Below are positions 17,928 through 26,876 of a DNA stretch of 64,000 nt, piece by piece. The DNA is taken from contig JACPVR010000020.1 in NCBI GenBank assembly GCA_016197405.1, forward strand, positions 26,941-90,940, written 5' to 3'. The position numbers and the translations under genes are program-made. This stretch comes from Mycobacterium sp. (GTDB lineage Bacteria; Actinomycetota; Actinomycetes; Mycobacteriales; Mycobacteriaceae). The stretch's first letter is position 1. Each line of letters opens with the position of its first letter. Under the pieces are notes generated by a model, which worked only from the letters and a program-made list of their open reading frames with translations, did not search any database and was not told the DNA's origin.

Positions 17928-19475
17928 ATGAGCGAGCCCTACTACGTCACGACGGCGATCACCTATCCCAACGGTGCCCCGCACGTCGGGCATGCCTACG
18001 AATACATCGCCACCGACGCGATCGCACGATTCAAGCGCCTCGACGGATTCGATGTGCGCTTCCTCACCGGCACCGACGAGCACGGCCTGAAGATGGCGCA
18101 GACCGCCGAGGCCGAAGGGATCCCGACGGCCGATCTGGCCCGGCGCAACTCCGATGTCTTCGAGCGGCTGCAGCGCAAGCTCGGTATCACGTTCGACCGA
18201 TTCATCCGCACCACCGACGCCGATCACCTGGAAGCCTCCAAAGCGCTGTGGCAGAAGATGGCCGACGCGGGCGATATCTACCTGGGCTCCTACGCCGGCT
18301 GGTATTCGGTGCGCGACGAGGCGTACTTCACCGAGGCCGAGACGACGCTCACCGACGACGGCGTCCGGGTCGCCACCGAATCCGGCGCCCCGGTGACCTG
18401 GACCGAGGAACAGACCTACTTCTTCAGACTGTCCGCCTACACCGACCGGCTGCTGGCGCACTACCAGGCGCATCCGGAGTTCATCGGCCCCGATTCGCGG
18501 CGTAACGAGGTGGTCAGCTTCGTCTCCGGCGGCCTCAACGATTTCTCGATATCGCGGACGTCATTCGACTGGGGCGTACAGGTACCCGACCACCCCGACC
18601 ACGTGATGTACGTGTGGGTCGACGCCCTGACCAACTATCTGACCGGTGTGGGCTACCCGGATACCGACTCCGAACTGTTCGGCCGGTACTGGCCCGCCGA
18701 TCTGCACATGATCGGCAAGGACATCATCAGGTTCCACACGGTCTACTGGCCGGCATTCCTGATGTCGGCGGGTATCGAGCTGCCACGACGGGTCTTCGCG
18801 CACGGCTTCCTGCTCAACGGCGGCGCCAAGATGAGCAAGTCGGTGGGCAATGTCGTCGACCCGGAGAATCTGGTCGACACCTTCGGGCTGGACCAGGTGC
18901 GCTACTTCCTGCTGCGCGAGGTGCCGTTCGGGCAGGACGGCAGCTACACCGAAGACGCCATCATCGGCCGGATCAACAGCGACCTGGCCAACGAGTTGGG
19001 CAATCTGGCCCAACGGTCGTTGTCGATGGTGGCCAAGAACCTCGACGGCGTCGTTCCCGACCCCGGTGTCCTCGATGCCGACGACGAGGCCCTGCTGGCG
19101 CAGGCCGATGCCCTGCTGGACAAGGCGCGGGCACATTTCGACGCCCAAGCCATGCACCTGGCGCTGGAGGCCATCTGGGCGATGCTGGGCGCCGCCAACC
19201 GGTACTTCTCGGCCCAGGAGCCGTGGGTGCTGCGCAAGTCCGCCGAGCCGGCCGATCAGCAGCGGTTCCGCACAGTGCTCTACACGACGATGGAAGCCGT
19301 CCGGATCGCCGCGCTGCTCGTCCAGCCGGTGATGCCGTCCTCGGCGGCCAAACTGCTCGATCTGCTGGGCCAGCCGGCCGATCAGCGGGATTTCAGCGCC
19401 GTCGCGGTGCGACTGGCACCGGGCACCGCGCTACCGGCACCGGAGGGTGTGTTCCCGCGCTACCAGGTGGAGTGA
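17928..19475 (+). CDS. metG: Methionyl-tRNA synthetase
   Basis: This class I synthetase charges initiator and elongator tRNA-Met. The 515-residue protein starts at ATG 17928 (MSEPYYVTTAITYPNG); the frame upstream to 17880 is not coding. The HIGH-type motif is PHVGHAYEY and the KMSKS loop is AKMSKSVGN near residue 300. The anticodon-binding domain includes LANELGNLAQRSLSMV. It lacks the C-terminal tRNA-binding domain found in some bacterial forms, as does the M. tuberculosis enzyme MetS (Rv1007c). It is divergent from tatD. Confidence 0.97.
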   Translation: MSEPYYVTTAITYPNGAPHVGHAYEYIATDAIARFKRLDGFDVRFLTGTDEHGLKMAQTAEAEGIPTADLARRNSDVFERLQRKLGITFDRFIRTTDADHLEASKALWQKMADAGDIYLGSYAGWYSVRDEAYFTEAETTLTDDGVRVATESGAPVTWTEEQTYFFRLSAYTDRLLAHYQAHPEFIGPDSRRNEVVSFVSGGLNDFSISRTSFDWGVQVPDHPDHVMYVWVDALTNYLTGVGYPDTDSELFGRYWPADLHMIGKDIIRFHTVYWPAFLMSAGIELPRRVFAHGFLLNGGAKMSKSVGNVVDPENLVDTFGLDQVRYFLLREVPFGQDGSYTEDAIIGRINSDLANELGNLAQRSLSMVAKNLDGVVPDPGVLDADDEALLAQADALLDKARAHFDAQAMHLALEAIWAMLGAANRYFSAQEPWVLRKSAEPADQQRFRTVLYTTMEAVRIAALLVQPVMPSSAAKLLDLLGQPADQRDFSAVAVRLAPGTALPAPEGVFPRYQVE

Positions 19476-19481
19476 TCCCGA

Positions 19482-20942
19482 TCAGGACCGCGCGGCCAGC
19501 GGTCCGATCGCAGTGCGCAGCTGGCGCAGCAGCAGTTCGGTCTCGGTGGGCCAGGGCCTGCTGTAGCCCAGTCGCCGTTCGACCCAGGTCTCGAACGACC
19601 GGCGCGGCGATATCGGCTCGTCACCGAGGCCCGGTTCCACCGGCTTGTCCGGGTTTCCGCCCCACGACACCTCGTCGATGAATTCGGACCGGGTGACCCA
19701 GACCCGCACCGCGTCACCCATCGGGACCTCGACGAGAACACCGGCGGCACCCGCGACCGGTGTCAGCAGCAGCCCGTCGATGTCCCGGCTCAAGCTGTCG
19801 CTGTGCCAAACCACGGCCCCGTGACCCAGCGACACCTCCTCGACCCGGGCCAGCGTGTCATCGTCGAAACCCTCCCCCACGCTGTAGATGTCGTCACCGA
19901 CACACAACATGGCGCCGTCGGCATCGAACTCCGAGACCAGCCGGGGACCAAGCACGGGCCAGACGTCGTCGACCCCGTCGGCGTTCTCGATCAGCTCGGC
20001 GATATCGCGGAAGCGCCGCGAGAGCCCGTCGACCAGGCGCATGCGTTGGCCGGCTCGATAGGACACATAACCGACAGCGTGCGCAGTGACCAGCGACCCC
20101 AGCTCGACGAGCAGGCCGACGTCGGGTTCCTGCGCCGCGCTGTGGTGACACGAGATCAACGCCTCCAGGGAGTCGCCGGCGGCGACCGGGAAGGACAGCG
20201 CCGAGCGCACACCCATGTTGGCGAGGTAGGCCCGGTGCACCTCGGAGACGCTGCGCAGATCGCTACGCGTCAGATCGACCGGATCGGCCGACCGGCTCAG
20301 CAGCGGTACCGAATCGGCTGTCGCGTCCGGGATCATCCGCCACGGATTCTTCAGGTACAAAGCGCGCGCCACGCTCGGGATATCGCTGGCGGGGAATCGC
20401 AGGCCCAGATAACTTCCGTAGGCATCGCCGTTTCGGGCTTCGGCGATCACCTCACCGTGGCCGTCGGGATGGAACCGGTAGTACATGACGCGCTCGTACC
20501 CGGTCCGCCGCGCGACCTCCGCGACGAGTTCTTCTTGCGCAGAACGCAACGCGGCCTCGTCGGCAGGCGTACGGGAATGGCGCGCATAGGACGCATACGG
20601 GTTGTCGGCCACTGCCCTCGGCTGCGGGATCAGCTCGACCAGCACCCCGTCGTCTGCACCGGTTATCGCCAGGACGCTCAGCACCACCCCGTGACGAACC
20701 ACCGACTGGCGGCGAGTTCTGTTGTCCGTCGCGGCAATCGGTGCGATATCGGGCAGCTCGAGTACGCCGAGGTCTGCGCCCAGCACCGACTCGGCGTCCA
20801 TCCCGAGTATCGATCGCAGGTTCGCCGACGCGTGCGTGATGCGGCCGGTGCCGTCGAATCGCACCAGGGCACCGTGGCCTTGGATCGCCCCGGACAGATG
20901 CAACTGCTCGCGTTCGCAGTTCTCGATGAAACCCCGCCTCAC
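19482..20942 (-). CDS. Bacteriophytochrome photosensory module (PAS-GAF-PHY) without an output domain
   Basis: A 486-residue red/far-red photoreceptor core. Domains in order are an N-terminal knot and PAS (about 1-110), GAF (about 125-295) and PHY (about 300-486). The biliverdin-attachment Cys is present as Cys9 in ENCEREQLHLSG, equivalent to Cys24 of Deinococcus BphP. The GAF keeps FPASDIP (183-189), Tyr155, Arg230, His236, Tyr239 and the SCHH pair (265-267). The PHY tongue keeps WGG (427-429) and PRRSF (446-450). The protein ends straight after PHY: no histidine kinase, GGDEF or other effector. GTG 20942 overlaps the stop of the upstream CheB-CheR-GGDEF-EAL gene by four bases, so the two are translationally coupled. 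Photochemistry is inferred from conserved residues only. Confidence 0.93.
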   Translation of the reverse strand: MRRGFIENCEREQLHLSGAIQGHGALVRFDGTGRITHASANLRSILGMDAESVLGADLGVLELPDIAPIAATDNRTRRQSVVRHGVVLSVLAITGADDGVLVELIPQPRAVADNPYASYARHSRTPADEAALRSAQEELVAEVARRTGYERVMYYRFHPDGHGEVIAEARNGDAYGSYLGLRFPASDIPSVARALYLKNPWRMIPDATADSVPLLSRSADPVDLTRSDLRSVSEVHRAYLANMGVRSALSFPVAAGDSLEALISCHHSAAQEPDVGLLVELGSLVTAHAVGYVSYRAGQRMRLVDGLSRRFRDIAELIENADGVDDVWPVLGPRLVSEFDADGAMLCVGDDIYSVGEGFDDDTLARVEEVSLGHGAVVWHSDSLSRDIDGLLLTPVAGAAGVLVEVPMGDAVRVWVTRSEFIDEVSWGGNPDKPVEPGLGDEPISPRRSFETWVERRLGYSRPWPTETELLLRQLRTAIGPLAARS

Positions 20943-23900
20943 GCGGATTCTTCCCGCCGCGGCAGCAGCGCGGCGGCCAGCGCGGCCTCACATGGCCGGG
21001 CGAATGCGTATCCCTGGCCGAACTCGCAACCCTGGTCTTCCAGCCAGCGGCGCTGCTGTTCGGTCTCGATTCCTTCGGCCACCGTCGACAGGCCCAGCGT
21101 CTTGGCCAGACCGAGAATGGCCAGCGCCACCGCATCGTCCTCGGCGGCCAGCCCGAGCCCAGCGGTGAAGGACTGGTCGATCTTCAACTCCGACAACGGA
21201 AGTCGATTCAAGTAGCTCAACGAGGAGTAACCGGTGCCGAAGTCGTCGATCGATACCCGCACCCCGGCTGCACTGAGCACCGTCAGGTTCTGCCGGACCG
21301 CTTCCTCGTTCTGCAGTAGCGCGCTCTCGGTGATCTCCACCCGTAGGTGCCCACCGGGTATCCCCGCATCCGACATCGCGGCCAGCAGTTGATCGGCGAA
21401 CTCCGCCTCCCGCAGGCACCAGGGTGAGACGTTCAGCGATACCGGCGGCACGATGATGCCGGCATCGCGCCACAGCACCAGCTGTTCGAGCAGCAGGTCG
21501 CGAGCCATCCGGTCCAACGCCACGATCAACCCGCAGCGCTCGGCGATCGGGATGAACTCCGCCGGACTGATATGACCCAATTCCGGTTCGGTCCAGCGCA
21601 ACAGCGCTTCCAGACCGACGATCTCCCGTCCGGAGATCTGGCAGATGGGCTGGAAGACCAGCCGGTAGTCCTTGTTCTTTAGGGACCGGCGCAGCCCTCG
21701 TTCGATTGCCGCCTCCCGGCGCAGCCGCTCCCTGATGGACGGGTGGAACAGCCCGACGCGATCGCGGCCCTGCGACTTGGCCTGATACATCGCGGCATCC
21801 GCCGCATTGAGCAGCGTTTCCCCGTCGGCACCGTCGACGGGATAGAACGCCACCCCGACACTTGCCGAACTGAACACATCGAGCCCGCCGAAGGCATAGC
21901 TGTGCGACAACGCCTCCACGACCCGCACGGCGAGTTCCTCGATCTCGGCCTGGCTGCGCCTGCGCACGATCGCGACGAACTCGTCCCCACCGAACCGTGC
22001 GACGGTGTCGTTCTCGCCCAGGGCTGCGCGGATCCGGTGCGCGGCGAGTTTCAGCAACTCGTCACCGTTGCTGTGGCCCAGCATGTCGTTGACGTTCTTG
22101 AAGTGGTCGATATCGATGAAAAGCAGTGCGGTGTTGCCCGGCTCGGATCTCGACCGGATGATCGCCGCGTCGAGCAGCTCGGTGAACAGGGCACGGTTCG
22201 GCAGCCGCGTCAGCTCGTCGTGGGTCGAGAGGAATTCCGTGCGCTGCTGCACGTTCTTGATCTGCGAGATATCGGAAAATACTGCGACATAATGCTTCAC
22301 CTGATCGGGGGTCTCGGCGACCCGGCTGATCGTCACCCAGGCCGGGTAGGGCTCCCCGCTCTTGCGGATGTGTACGATCTCGCCGCGCCAGTGGCCGGCA
22401 CTGCTCAGCTCGGACCACATCGCCTGGGCGGATTCCCCGCCCTGGTTGGCCGAGCCGAAGAACGATTCCAGGCTCAGGCCGACGACCTCGTCACCGGTAT
22501 GGCCGGTGATCACTTCGAAAGCGACATTGCAGGTTTGGATCCTGCCGTCCGGGTCGGTGATGACGATGGCCTCACCGGCCTGCTCGAAAACACTGGCCGT
22601 CACGCGCAGGGTGTCTTCGGCCTCCTTCTGCGCCGTCACATCCCGTGCCTCGAAAAGGATGCCGGTCGGTGCACCATCGTCTGCGAACAGGACCCGGTGC
22701 CTGCTTCTGAGCAGGCGGGCCGCACCGTCCATCCATACGGTGTGCTCGCGTTCCTGGGGGGCACCGCTGCGAAGCGCCGCCAGATCGGCACTCCACAGTT
22801 CGGTGGCCAGCTCGCGCGGCAGGACGTCGAAATCGGTCAGCCCCGTTGGTTGTTCACTCAGACCGAAGATATCGAGGAACGGCTGGTTGACATACTCGTA
22901 GGTGCCGGTCACCGTCTTGATGCCGTAGACCACGGCGGTGACCTCAAGCAGGGCCTGCAGACGTGCCTCGGAGTCGCGTACCCGGCGCTGCGCCGCGGTG
23001 ATATCGGTCATGTCGACGACGGTGACGATGAAGGTGACGACGCGTGCAGCGTCGTCGGTCACCGGTGTCACTGCGACGCGGTAGACACGCTCCTCCCACG
23101 TCGTGGTGTAGTCCGCGGCGACACTGGTCTTCCTGGCCCGGTCGAAGAGCGGATCGATATCGTCGAGCACTCCGGGCAGATGCAGTTGATCGACCGGATG
23201 CCCCACCGACCCCAGCCCCAGACTCAGTGAGCTCGCGGCGAAATTATTGAACCTGGTGAGTATTCCGTCTCCGTCGAAGACGAGCACGGCGAACGGGAGG
23301 GTGTCGTAGAGATGCGCGTACTCGTCGCTGAGCCGCGCCAGTTCGGTGGCCTTGATGTTGAATTCCTCATTGAGGCTGACCAACTCCTCGTTGGTCGCCT
23401 GCAACTCCTCATTGGAGGCTTCGAGCTCTTCGTTGGTGGCCTGCAGTTCCTCGTTGGCGGCCTGGGATTCCTCGTTGAGTGCCTGCATTTCCTCGTTGCT
23501 GGTGGCGAGCTCCTCCAGCAGCGAATGCAGATGCTCACGGGTCGAGGACAATTCGTCGGCGAGTAGCTCGTCGCGCGACACCGCGCTCAGCGCCGATCCG
23601 TCGTCGACGACGACGTGCTCCGCAGGCACGATGACGACGGCGATCAGCGCGGCCTCGTTTGCGGGGACCGGCTCGAGCAGGACTCGGTAGACACCGTCGC
23701 CCACTCGTCGACGCCGGCTCTGTTGCGCTTCACCGGTGGTCCGGAACCGATGCAACATCGATAGCATCTCACCGCGAAGTTCCACCCTCATGGCGTCGGC
23801 AAGAGCCAATCGTGCTGTACCGGCGGGGAATTCAAGGAAGTCGCCGACCTTGCCCACAGTGTGCTGGATATTGCCCTCGCGATCGCACAGAATCACCGTC

Positions 23901-25408
23901 GCATCGATGCTCTTGGCGGTGACCGTGAGCAGCTGCTCGGCGACCGAGTCGCGCTGCCGGCTGACACGTCGAGGTTCGCGAGCGCCCGGCGTCATGGACA
24001 GTCTGCTGACCCCGGGTACCTTCCGGTACAACCGGGCCACCCGGTCGATGGTCGAGAACAGCGGTTCGGCGGGTGAGGTCGTCTCCGATTTACCCAGCAG
24101 CAGAACGCCTTCGGCTGCGAGTGCGAAGTGAAATGCCCCGAGCACTTTGGCCTGGAGCTCGGATTCGAAATAGATCAGCACATTGCGACAGGACACCGCA
24201 TCGAGCCGCAGGAACGGCGGGTCACTGACCAGGTTGTGCCGGGCGAAGACGATCAGATCGCGCAACCGCTTGTCGGCTTCGTACCCGTCGTCGACAACAC
24301 GGAAGTACTTTTCGACGAGATCGGCAGGCACGTCGGTGAACGCACTCGGCGGGTAGACACCGCGTCGCGCGATCGCCAGCGCTCGATCGTCGATATCGGT
24401 CGCGAAGATCTGTACTTCGCGACGATCCCGGAAATCGAGCAATTCCGCGATGATCATGGCCAGCGAGTAGGCCTCTTCACCGGTGGCACATCCGGCGACC
24501 CAGACACGCAGGGCGCCATTCGGATTCTTGGCCGCTATGACGCGTGCCAACTCGGCTTTCATCACGTCGAAAACTTCCCGGTCCCGGAAGAACGAGGTGA
24601 CCGAGATCAGCATGTCGCGCGACAGCACCTCCAGTTCGGTGGGGTGCTCTTTCACCAGGTCGGTGTACGCGGCTATCGACTCGACGCCGAGAACCTTCTG
24701 CCTGCGCTGAATACGGCGCAGAATGGTGCCGGTCTTGTAACCGGAGAAGTCGATATCGGTTCGGGCGCCGAGTAATCGGATCAGCTCACCGAGCTCGTCG
24801 CGCGACCGGTCCGGGTCATGCCCGGCGATATCACCGCCGAGCAGAGCCGGCAGGCGACCGGCGAGCTCTTCCGGCGTGGCGACCAGCGTCACCGCACCGG
24901 ACTCGATGGCCGACACCGGCATTCCCTCGTACTTGGCCGAATCCGGTTGCTGCACCAGGGCCAGACCACCGGTGTCGAGAATCGCGCGCAGCCCCGCTGC
25001 GCCGTCGGAACCGGTGCCGGACAGGATGATGCCGACGGCCCGGTCACGCTGCTCGGCGGCCAGGGCCAGGAAGAAGCGATTGATCGACGGCTTGGGTGAC
25101 ACCTCGGGATCGACCGGAGTCAGCCGGAGCAACCCGTCGGCGATCTCGGCATTACTGCCCGCGGGCACCACATAGACGGTGTCGGCGGCCGGTGCAGCAC
25201 CGTCGACCAGCGGCACCACCGGCAGTCCGGTGTCGCGGGACAGGATGTCCGCCATCATCGACCGGTGACTCGGCGACAGGTGCTGCAGCACCACATAGGC
25301 ACAACCAAGGCCGGGTTCGAGGTGTGAGAGCAGCCGGCCGATCGCTTCCAGCCCGCCCGCTGAGGCGCCGATGGCCACGATCCTCGTCTCCGTATCGGCG
25401 CCTGCCAT
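20939..25408 (-). CDS. CheB-CheR-PAS-GGDEF-EAL fusion protein (cyclic di-GMP signalling)
   Basis: A 1489-residue multidomain protein. CheB methylesterase domain, about 8-190, with Ser16 (GASAGG), His43 (QHLSP) and Asp135 (GTGSDG), lacking the usual receiver. CheR methyltransferase, about 200-465, with SFFRD, the SAM motif AGCATGEEAYS (305-315) and SCRNVLIYF (406-414). A coiled coil of heptads of the form ATNEELQ, about 620-700. Three PAS regions (about 700-810, 815-930, 935-1055). GGDEF domain about 1056-1225 with FGGDEF at 1139-1144; the RxxD inhibitory site is absent (GEND). EAL domain about 1235-1480 with EAL at 1267-1269, NVSP, EITES, IDDFGTG, LKID, VAEGIE and GQGYAFARP all intact. Cyclase and phosphodiesterase are both predicted active. 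ATG 25408 has a strong gaggagg site. The phytochrome gene follows with a four-base overlap. The CheB-CheR-PAS arrangement is known fused to histidine kinases; here the output is c-di-GMP turnover. Confidence 0.93.
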   Translation of the reverse strand: MAGADTETRIVAIGASAGGLEAIGRLLSHLEPGLGCAYVVLQHLSPSHRSMMADILSRDTGLPVVPLVDGAAPAADTVYVVPAGSNAEIADGLLRLTPVDPEVSPKPSINRFFLALAAEQRDRAVGIILSGTGSDGAAGLRAILDTGGLALVQQPDSAKYEGMPVSAIESGAVTLVATPEELAGRLPALLGGDIAGHDPDRSRDELGELIRLLGARTDIDFSGYKTGTILRRIQRRQKVLGVESIAAYTDLVKEHPTELEVLSRDMLISVTSFFRDREVFDVMKAELARVIAAKNPNGALRVWVAGCATGEEAYSLAMIIAELLDFRDRREVQIFATDIDDRALAIARRGVYPPSAFTDVPADLVEKYFRVVDDGYEADKRLRDLIVFARHNLVSDPPFLRLDAVSCRNVLIYFESELQAKVLGAFHFALAAEGVLLLGKSETTSPAEPLFSTIDRVARLYRKVPGVSRLSMTPGAREPRRVSRQRDSVAEQLLTVTAKSIDATVILCDREGNIQHTVGKVGDFLEFPAGTARLALADAMRVELRGEMLSMLHRFRTTGEAQQSRRRRVGDGVYRVLLEPVPANEAALIAVVIVPAEHVVVDDGSALSAVSRDELLADELSSTREHLHSLLEELATSNEEMQALNEESQAANEELQATNEELEASNEELQATNEELVSLNEEFNIKATELARLSDEYAHLYDTLPFAVLVFDGDGILTRFNNFAASSLSLGLGSVGHPVDQLHLPGVLDDIDPLFDRARKTSVAADYTTTWEERVYRVAVTPVTDDAARVVTFIVTVVDMTDITAAQRRVRDSEARLQALLEVTAVVYGIKTVTGTYEYVNQPFLDIFGLSEQPTGLTDFDVLPRELATELWSADLAALRSGAPQEREHTVWMDGAARLLRSRHRVLFADDGAPTGILFEARDVTAQKEAEDTLRVTASVFEQAGEAIVITDPDGRIQTCNVAFEVITGHTGDEVVGLSLESFFGSANQGGESAQAMWSELSSAGHWRGEIVHIRKSGEPYPAWVTISRVAETPDQVKHYVAVFSDISQIKNVQQRTEFLSTHDELTRLPNRALFTELLDAAIIRSRSEPGNTALLFIDIDHFKNVNDMLGHSNGDELLKLAAHRIRAALGENDTVARFGGDEFVAIVRRRSQAEIEELAVRVVEALSHSYAFGGLDVFSSASVGVAFYPVDGADGETLLNAADAAMYQAKSQGRDRVGLFHPSIRERLRREAAIERGLRRSLKNKDYRLVFQPICQISGREIVGLEALLRWTEPELGHISPAEFIPIAERCGLIVALDRMARDLLLEQLVLWRDAGIIVPPVSLNVSPWCLREAEFADQLLAAMSDAGIPGGHLRVEITESALLQNEEAVRQNLTVLSAAGVRVSIDDFGTGYSSLSYLNRLPLSELKIDQSFTAGLGLAAEDDAVALAILGLAKTLGLSTVAEGIETEQQRRWLEDQGCEFGQGYAFARPCEAALAAALLPRREESA

Positions 25409-25617
25409 GGCCCCTCCTCGGCGCCTGTGACGGCAACATCCCCCGCCTGACCTGTTTGCCCCTATGCGGAGGCAGCAACAATATACGTGCCGATAAGACC
25501 ATTTCCGGGTAAATATGCCCGATATGCGGGAATTTTCCGGCCGGAATGTCCGGTACCGAATTTCGTTTCAGTCCCTCTTCCGCGCAGTGCGCCGCATGTG
25601 TGATCCGAGTCACTGCC

Positions 25618-25644
25618 TGTCACATCGTCACCGCGTCCGGTGTC
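25618..25644 (+). promoter_or_regulatory. ECF41-type sigma factor promoter
   Basis: TGTCACA at 25618-25624, then exactly 16 bases, then TGTC at 25641-25644. The published ECF41 target promoter is TGTCACA-N16-CGTC, so the -35 is perfect and the -10 differs in one base. It lies 54 bases upstream of an operon whose second gene encodes an ECF41-like sigma factor, the expected place for autoregulation. The rest of 25409-25697 shows no gene and must also hold the divergent promoter for the CheB-CheR fusion. Confidence 0.75.
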
Positions 25645-25697
25645 TAGAGATCAGCGGGGCGTAACGAGGCGCCCGATGATCACAGGAGCAGAGCACA

Positions 25698-26876
25698 ATG
25701 AGCGATAAGACCAGGGTCGTCGTGATCGGCGGCGGATATGCGGGCGTGCTGGCGGCCAACCGGTTGCGCCAACGACCAGATGTCGAAATCACCGTGATCA
25801 ATCCGCGCCCGCATTTCGTCGAACGAATCCGGCTGCACCAATTGGTCGCCGGCAACAATGAGGCAATCGCGTCCTATGACGAGCTGTTGGGTGCCGGTAT
25901 TCGATTGGTTGTCGTCACTGCTCGTCGTATTGATACAGAAAACCGCAGAATCGAACTGTCAGCAGGTGCGGCGATCGAATACGACTATGTGATCTATGCC
26001 GTCGGAAGCACCGGCTCCGTGCCCGCCGGCGTGCCAGGTGCCACCCGGTTCGGCTACCCGCTCGGCGAGCTCGAGCAGGCGCAGCGACTGCGTGCCCGTC
26101 TGCAGGACATTCCGGCCTCGGCGCCGGTGGTGGTGGTCGGCGGCGGTCTGACCGGCGTGGAAGCTGCCGCCGAGTTGGCCGAAGCGGGCCGGCCGGTGAC
26201 CCTGGTCGGCGACGTGCTGGCGCCCTCAGTGGCGCGCTCCGGACGCCGGTCGATCGCCAAACGCCTGGCCAAACTCGATGTCACGGTGATCGACGGGCCT
26301 GGAGCTATCGTGACCCGGGTGAGTGCCGACGCCATCGAGCTGGCAGGGGGACGTCGACTGCCCAGCGCGGTCACGGTGTGGACCGCGGGGTTCGGCGTGC
26401 CGGATCTGGCCGCGGCCAGCGGCCTGCGCACCGACGACCTCGGCCGGCTACTCACCGACGAGACCCTGACCAGCGTCGACGACTCCCGCATAATCGCCGC
26501 GGGTGATGCCGGAGCGCCCTCTGGCCTGCCCCTGCGAATGAGCTGTCAGTCCGCGTTGCCGCTGGGCGCCCAGGCGGCCCAGACCGTGCTGGCGCGTCTG
26601 GAGGGCACCGAACCCGTGCCGATAAGCCTGGCGTTCACCGGGCAGTGCATCAGCGTCGGCCGCAACGCCGGCACCATCCAGCTGGCTCATGCCGACGACT
26701 CTCCCCGCCGCGCCTTCATCGGCGGTAGGGCAGCAGCTTTCGTCAAGGAACAGGTCTGCCGGGGCACTCTGAGCTTTCTGCGCAAAGAGGCACGCAAGCC
26801 GGGCTCGTACTTCTGGTTCAAGAGCGGCTGGCGCGACGCCGAGTTGGCCGCACACCCGAAAGTCGCGGCCCGATGA
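25698..26876 (+). CDS. FAD-dependent pyridine nucleotide-disulphide oxidoreductase (NDH-2/AIF-like)
   Basis: A 392-residue flavoprotein. The FAD-binding motif VVVIGGGYAGVLAANRL opens the protein, the NAD(P)H-binding motif VVVVGGGLTGVEAAAEL lies near residue 140, and the late FAD motif IIAAGDAG precedes the C-terminal domain. No redox-active CxxC is present and no C-terminal membrane helix is evident, so it resembles soluble NDH-2/AIF-type enzymes. Its stop overlaps the sigma factor start by four bases. ECF41 genes are known to sit beside an oxidoreductase, an epimerase or a carboxymuconolactone decarboxylase, and this fits the oxidoreductase class. The substrate is unknown. Confidence 0.9.
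   Translation: MSDKTRVVVIGGGYAGVLAANRLRQRPDVEITVINPRPHFVERIRLHQLVAGNNEAIASYDELLGAGIRLVVVTARRIDTENRRIELSAGAAIEYDYVIYAVGSTGSVPAGVPGATRFGYPLGELEQAQRLRARLQDIPASAPVVVVGGGLTGVEAAAELAEAGRPVTLVGDVLAPSVARSGRRSIAKRLAKLDVTVIDGPGAIVTRVSADAIELAGGRRLPSAVTVWTAGFGVPDLAAASGLRTDDLGRLLTDETLTSVDDSRIIAAGDAGAPSGLPLRMSCQSALPLGAQAAQTVLARLEGTEPVPISLAFTGQCISVGRNAGTIQLAHADDSPRRAFIGGRAAAFVKEQVCRGTLSFLRKEARKPGSYFWFKSGWRDAELAAHPKVAAR

Noticed and set aside
19803..21215. Plus-strand frame of 470 codons opposite the phytochrome gene
   Set aside because: Antisense to a clearly recognised PAS-GAF-PHY protein; Arg/Gln/His-rich with no motif. The frame at 21743-23230 is rejected for the same reason.
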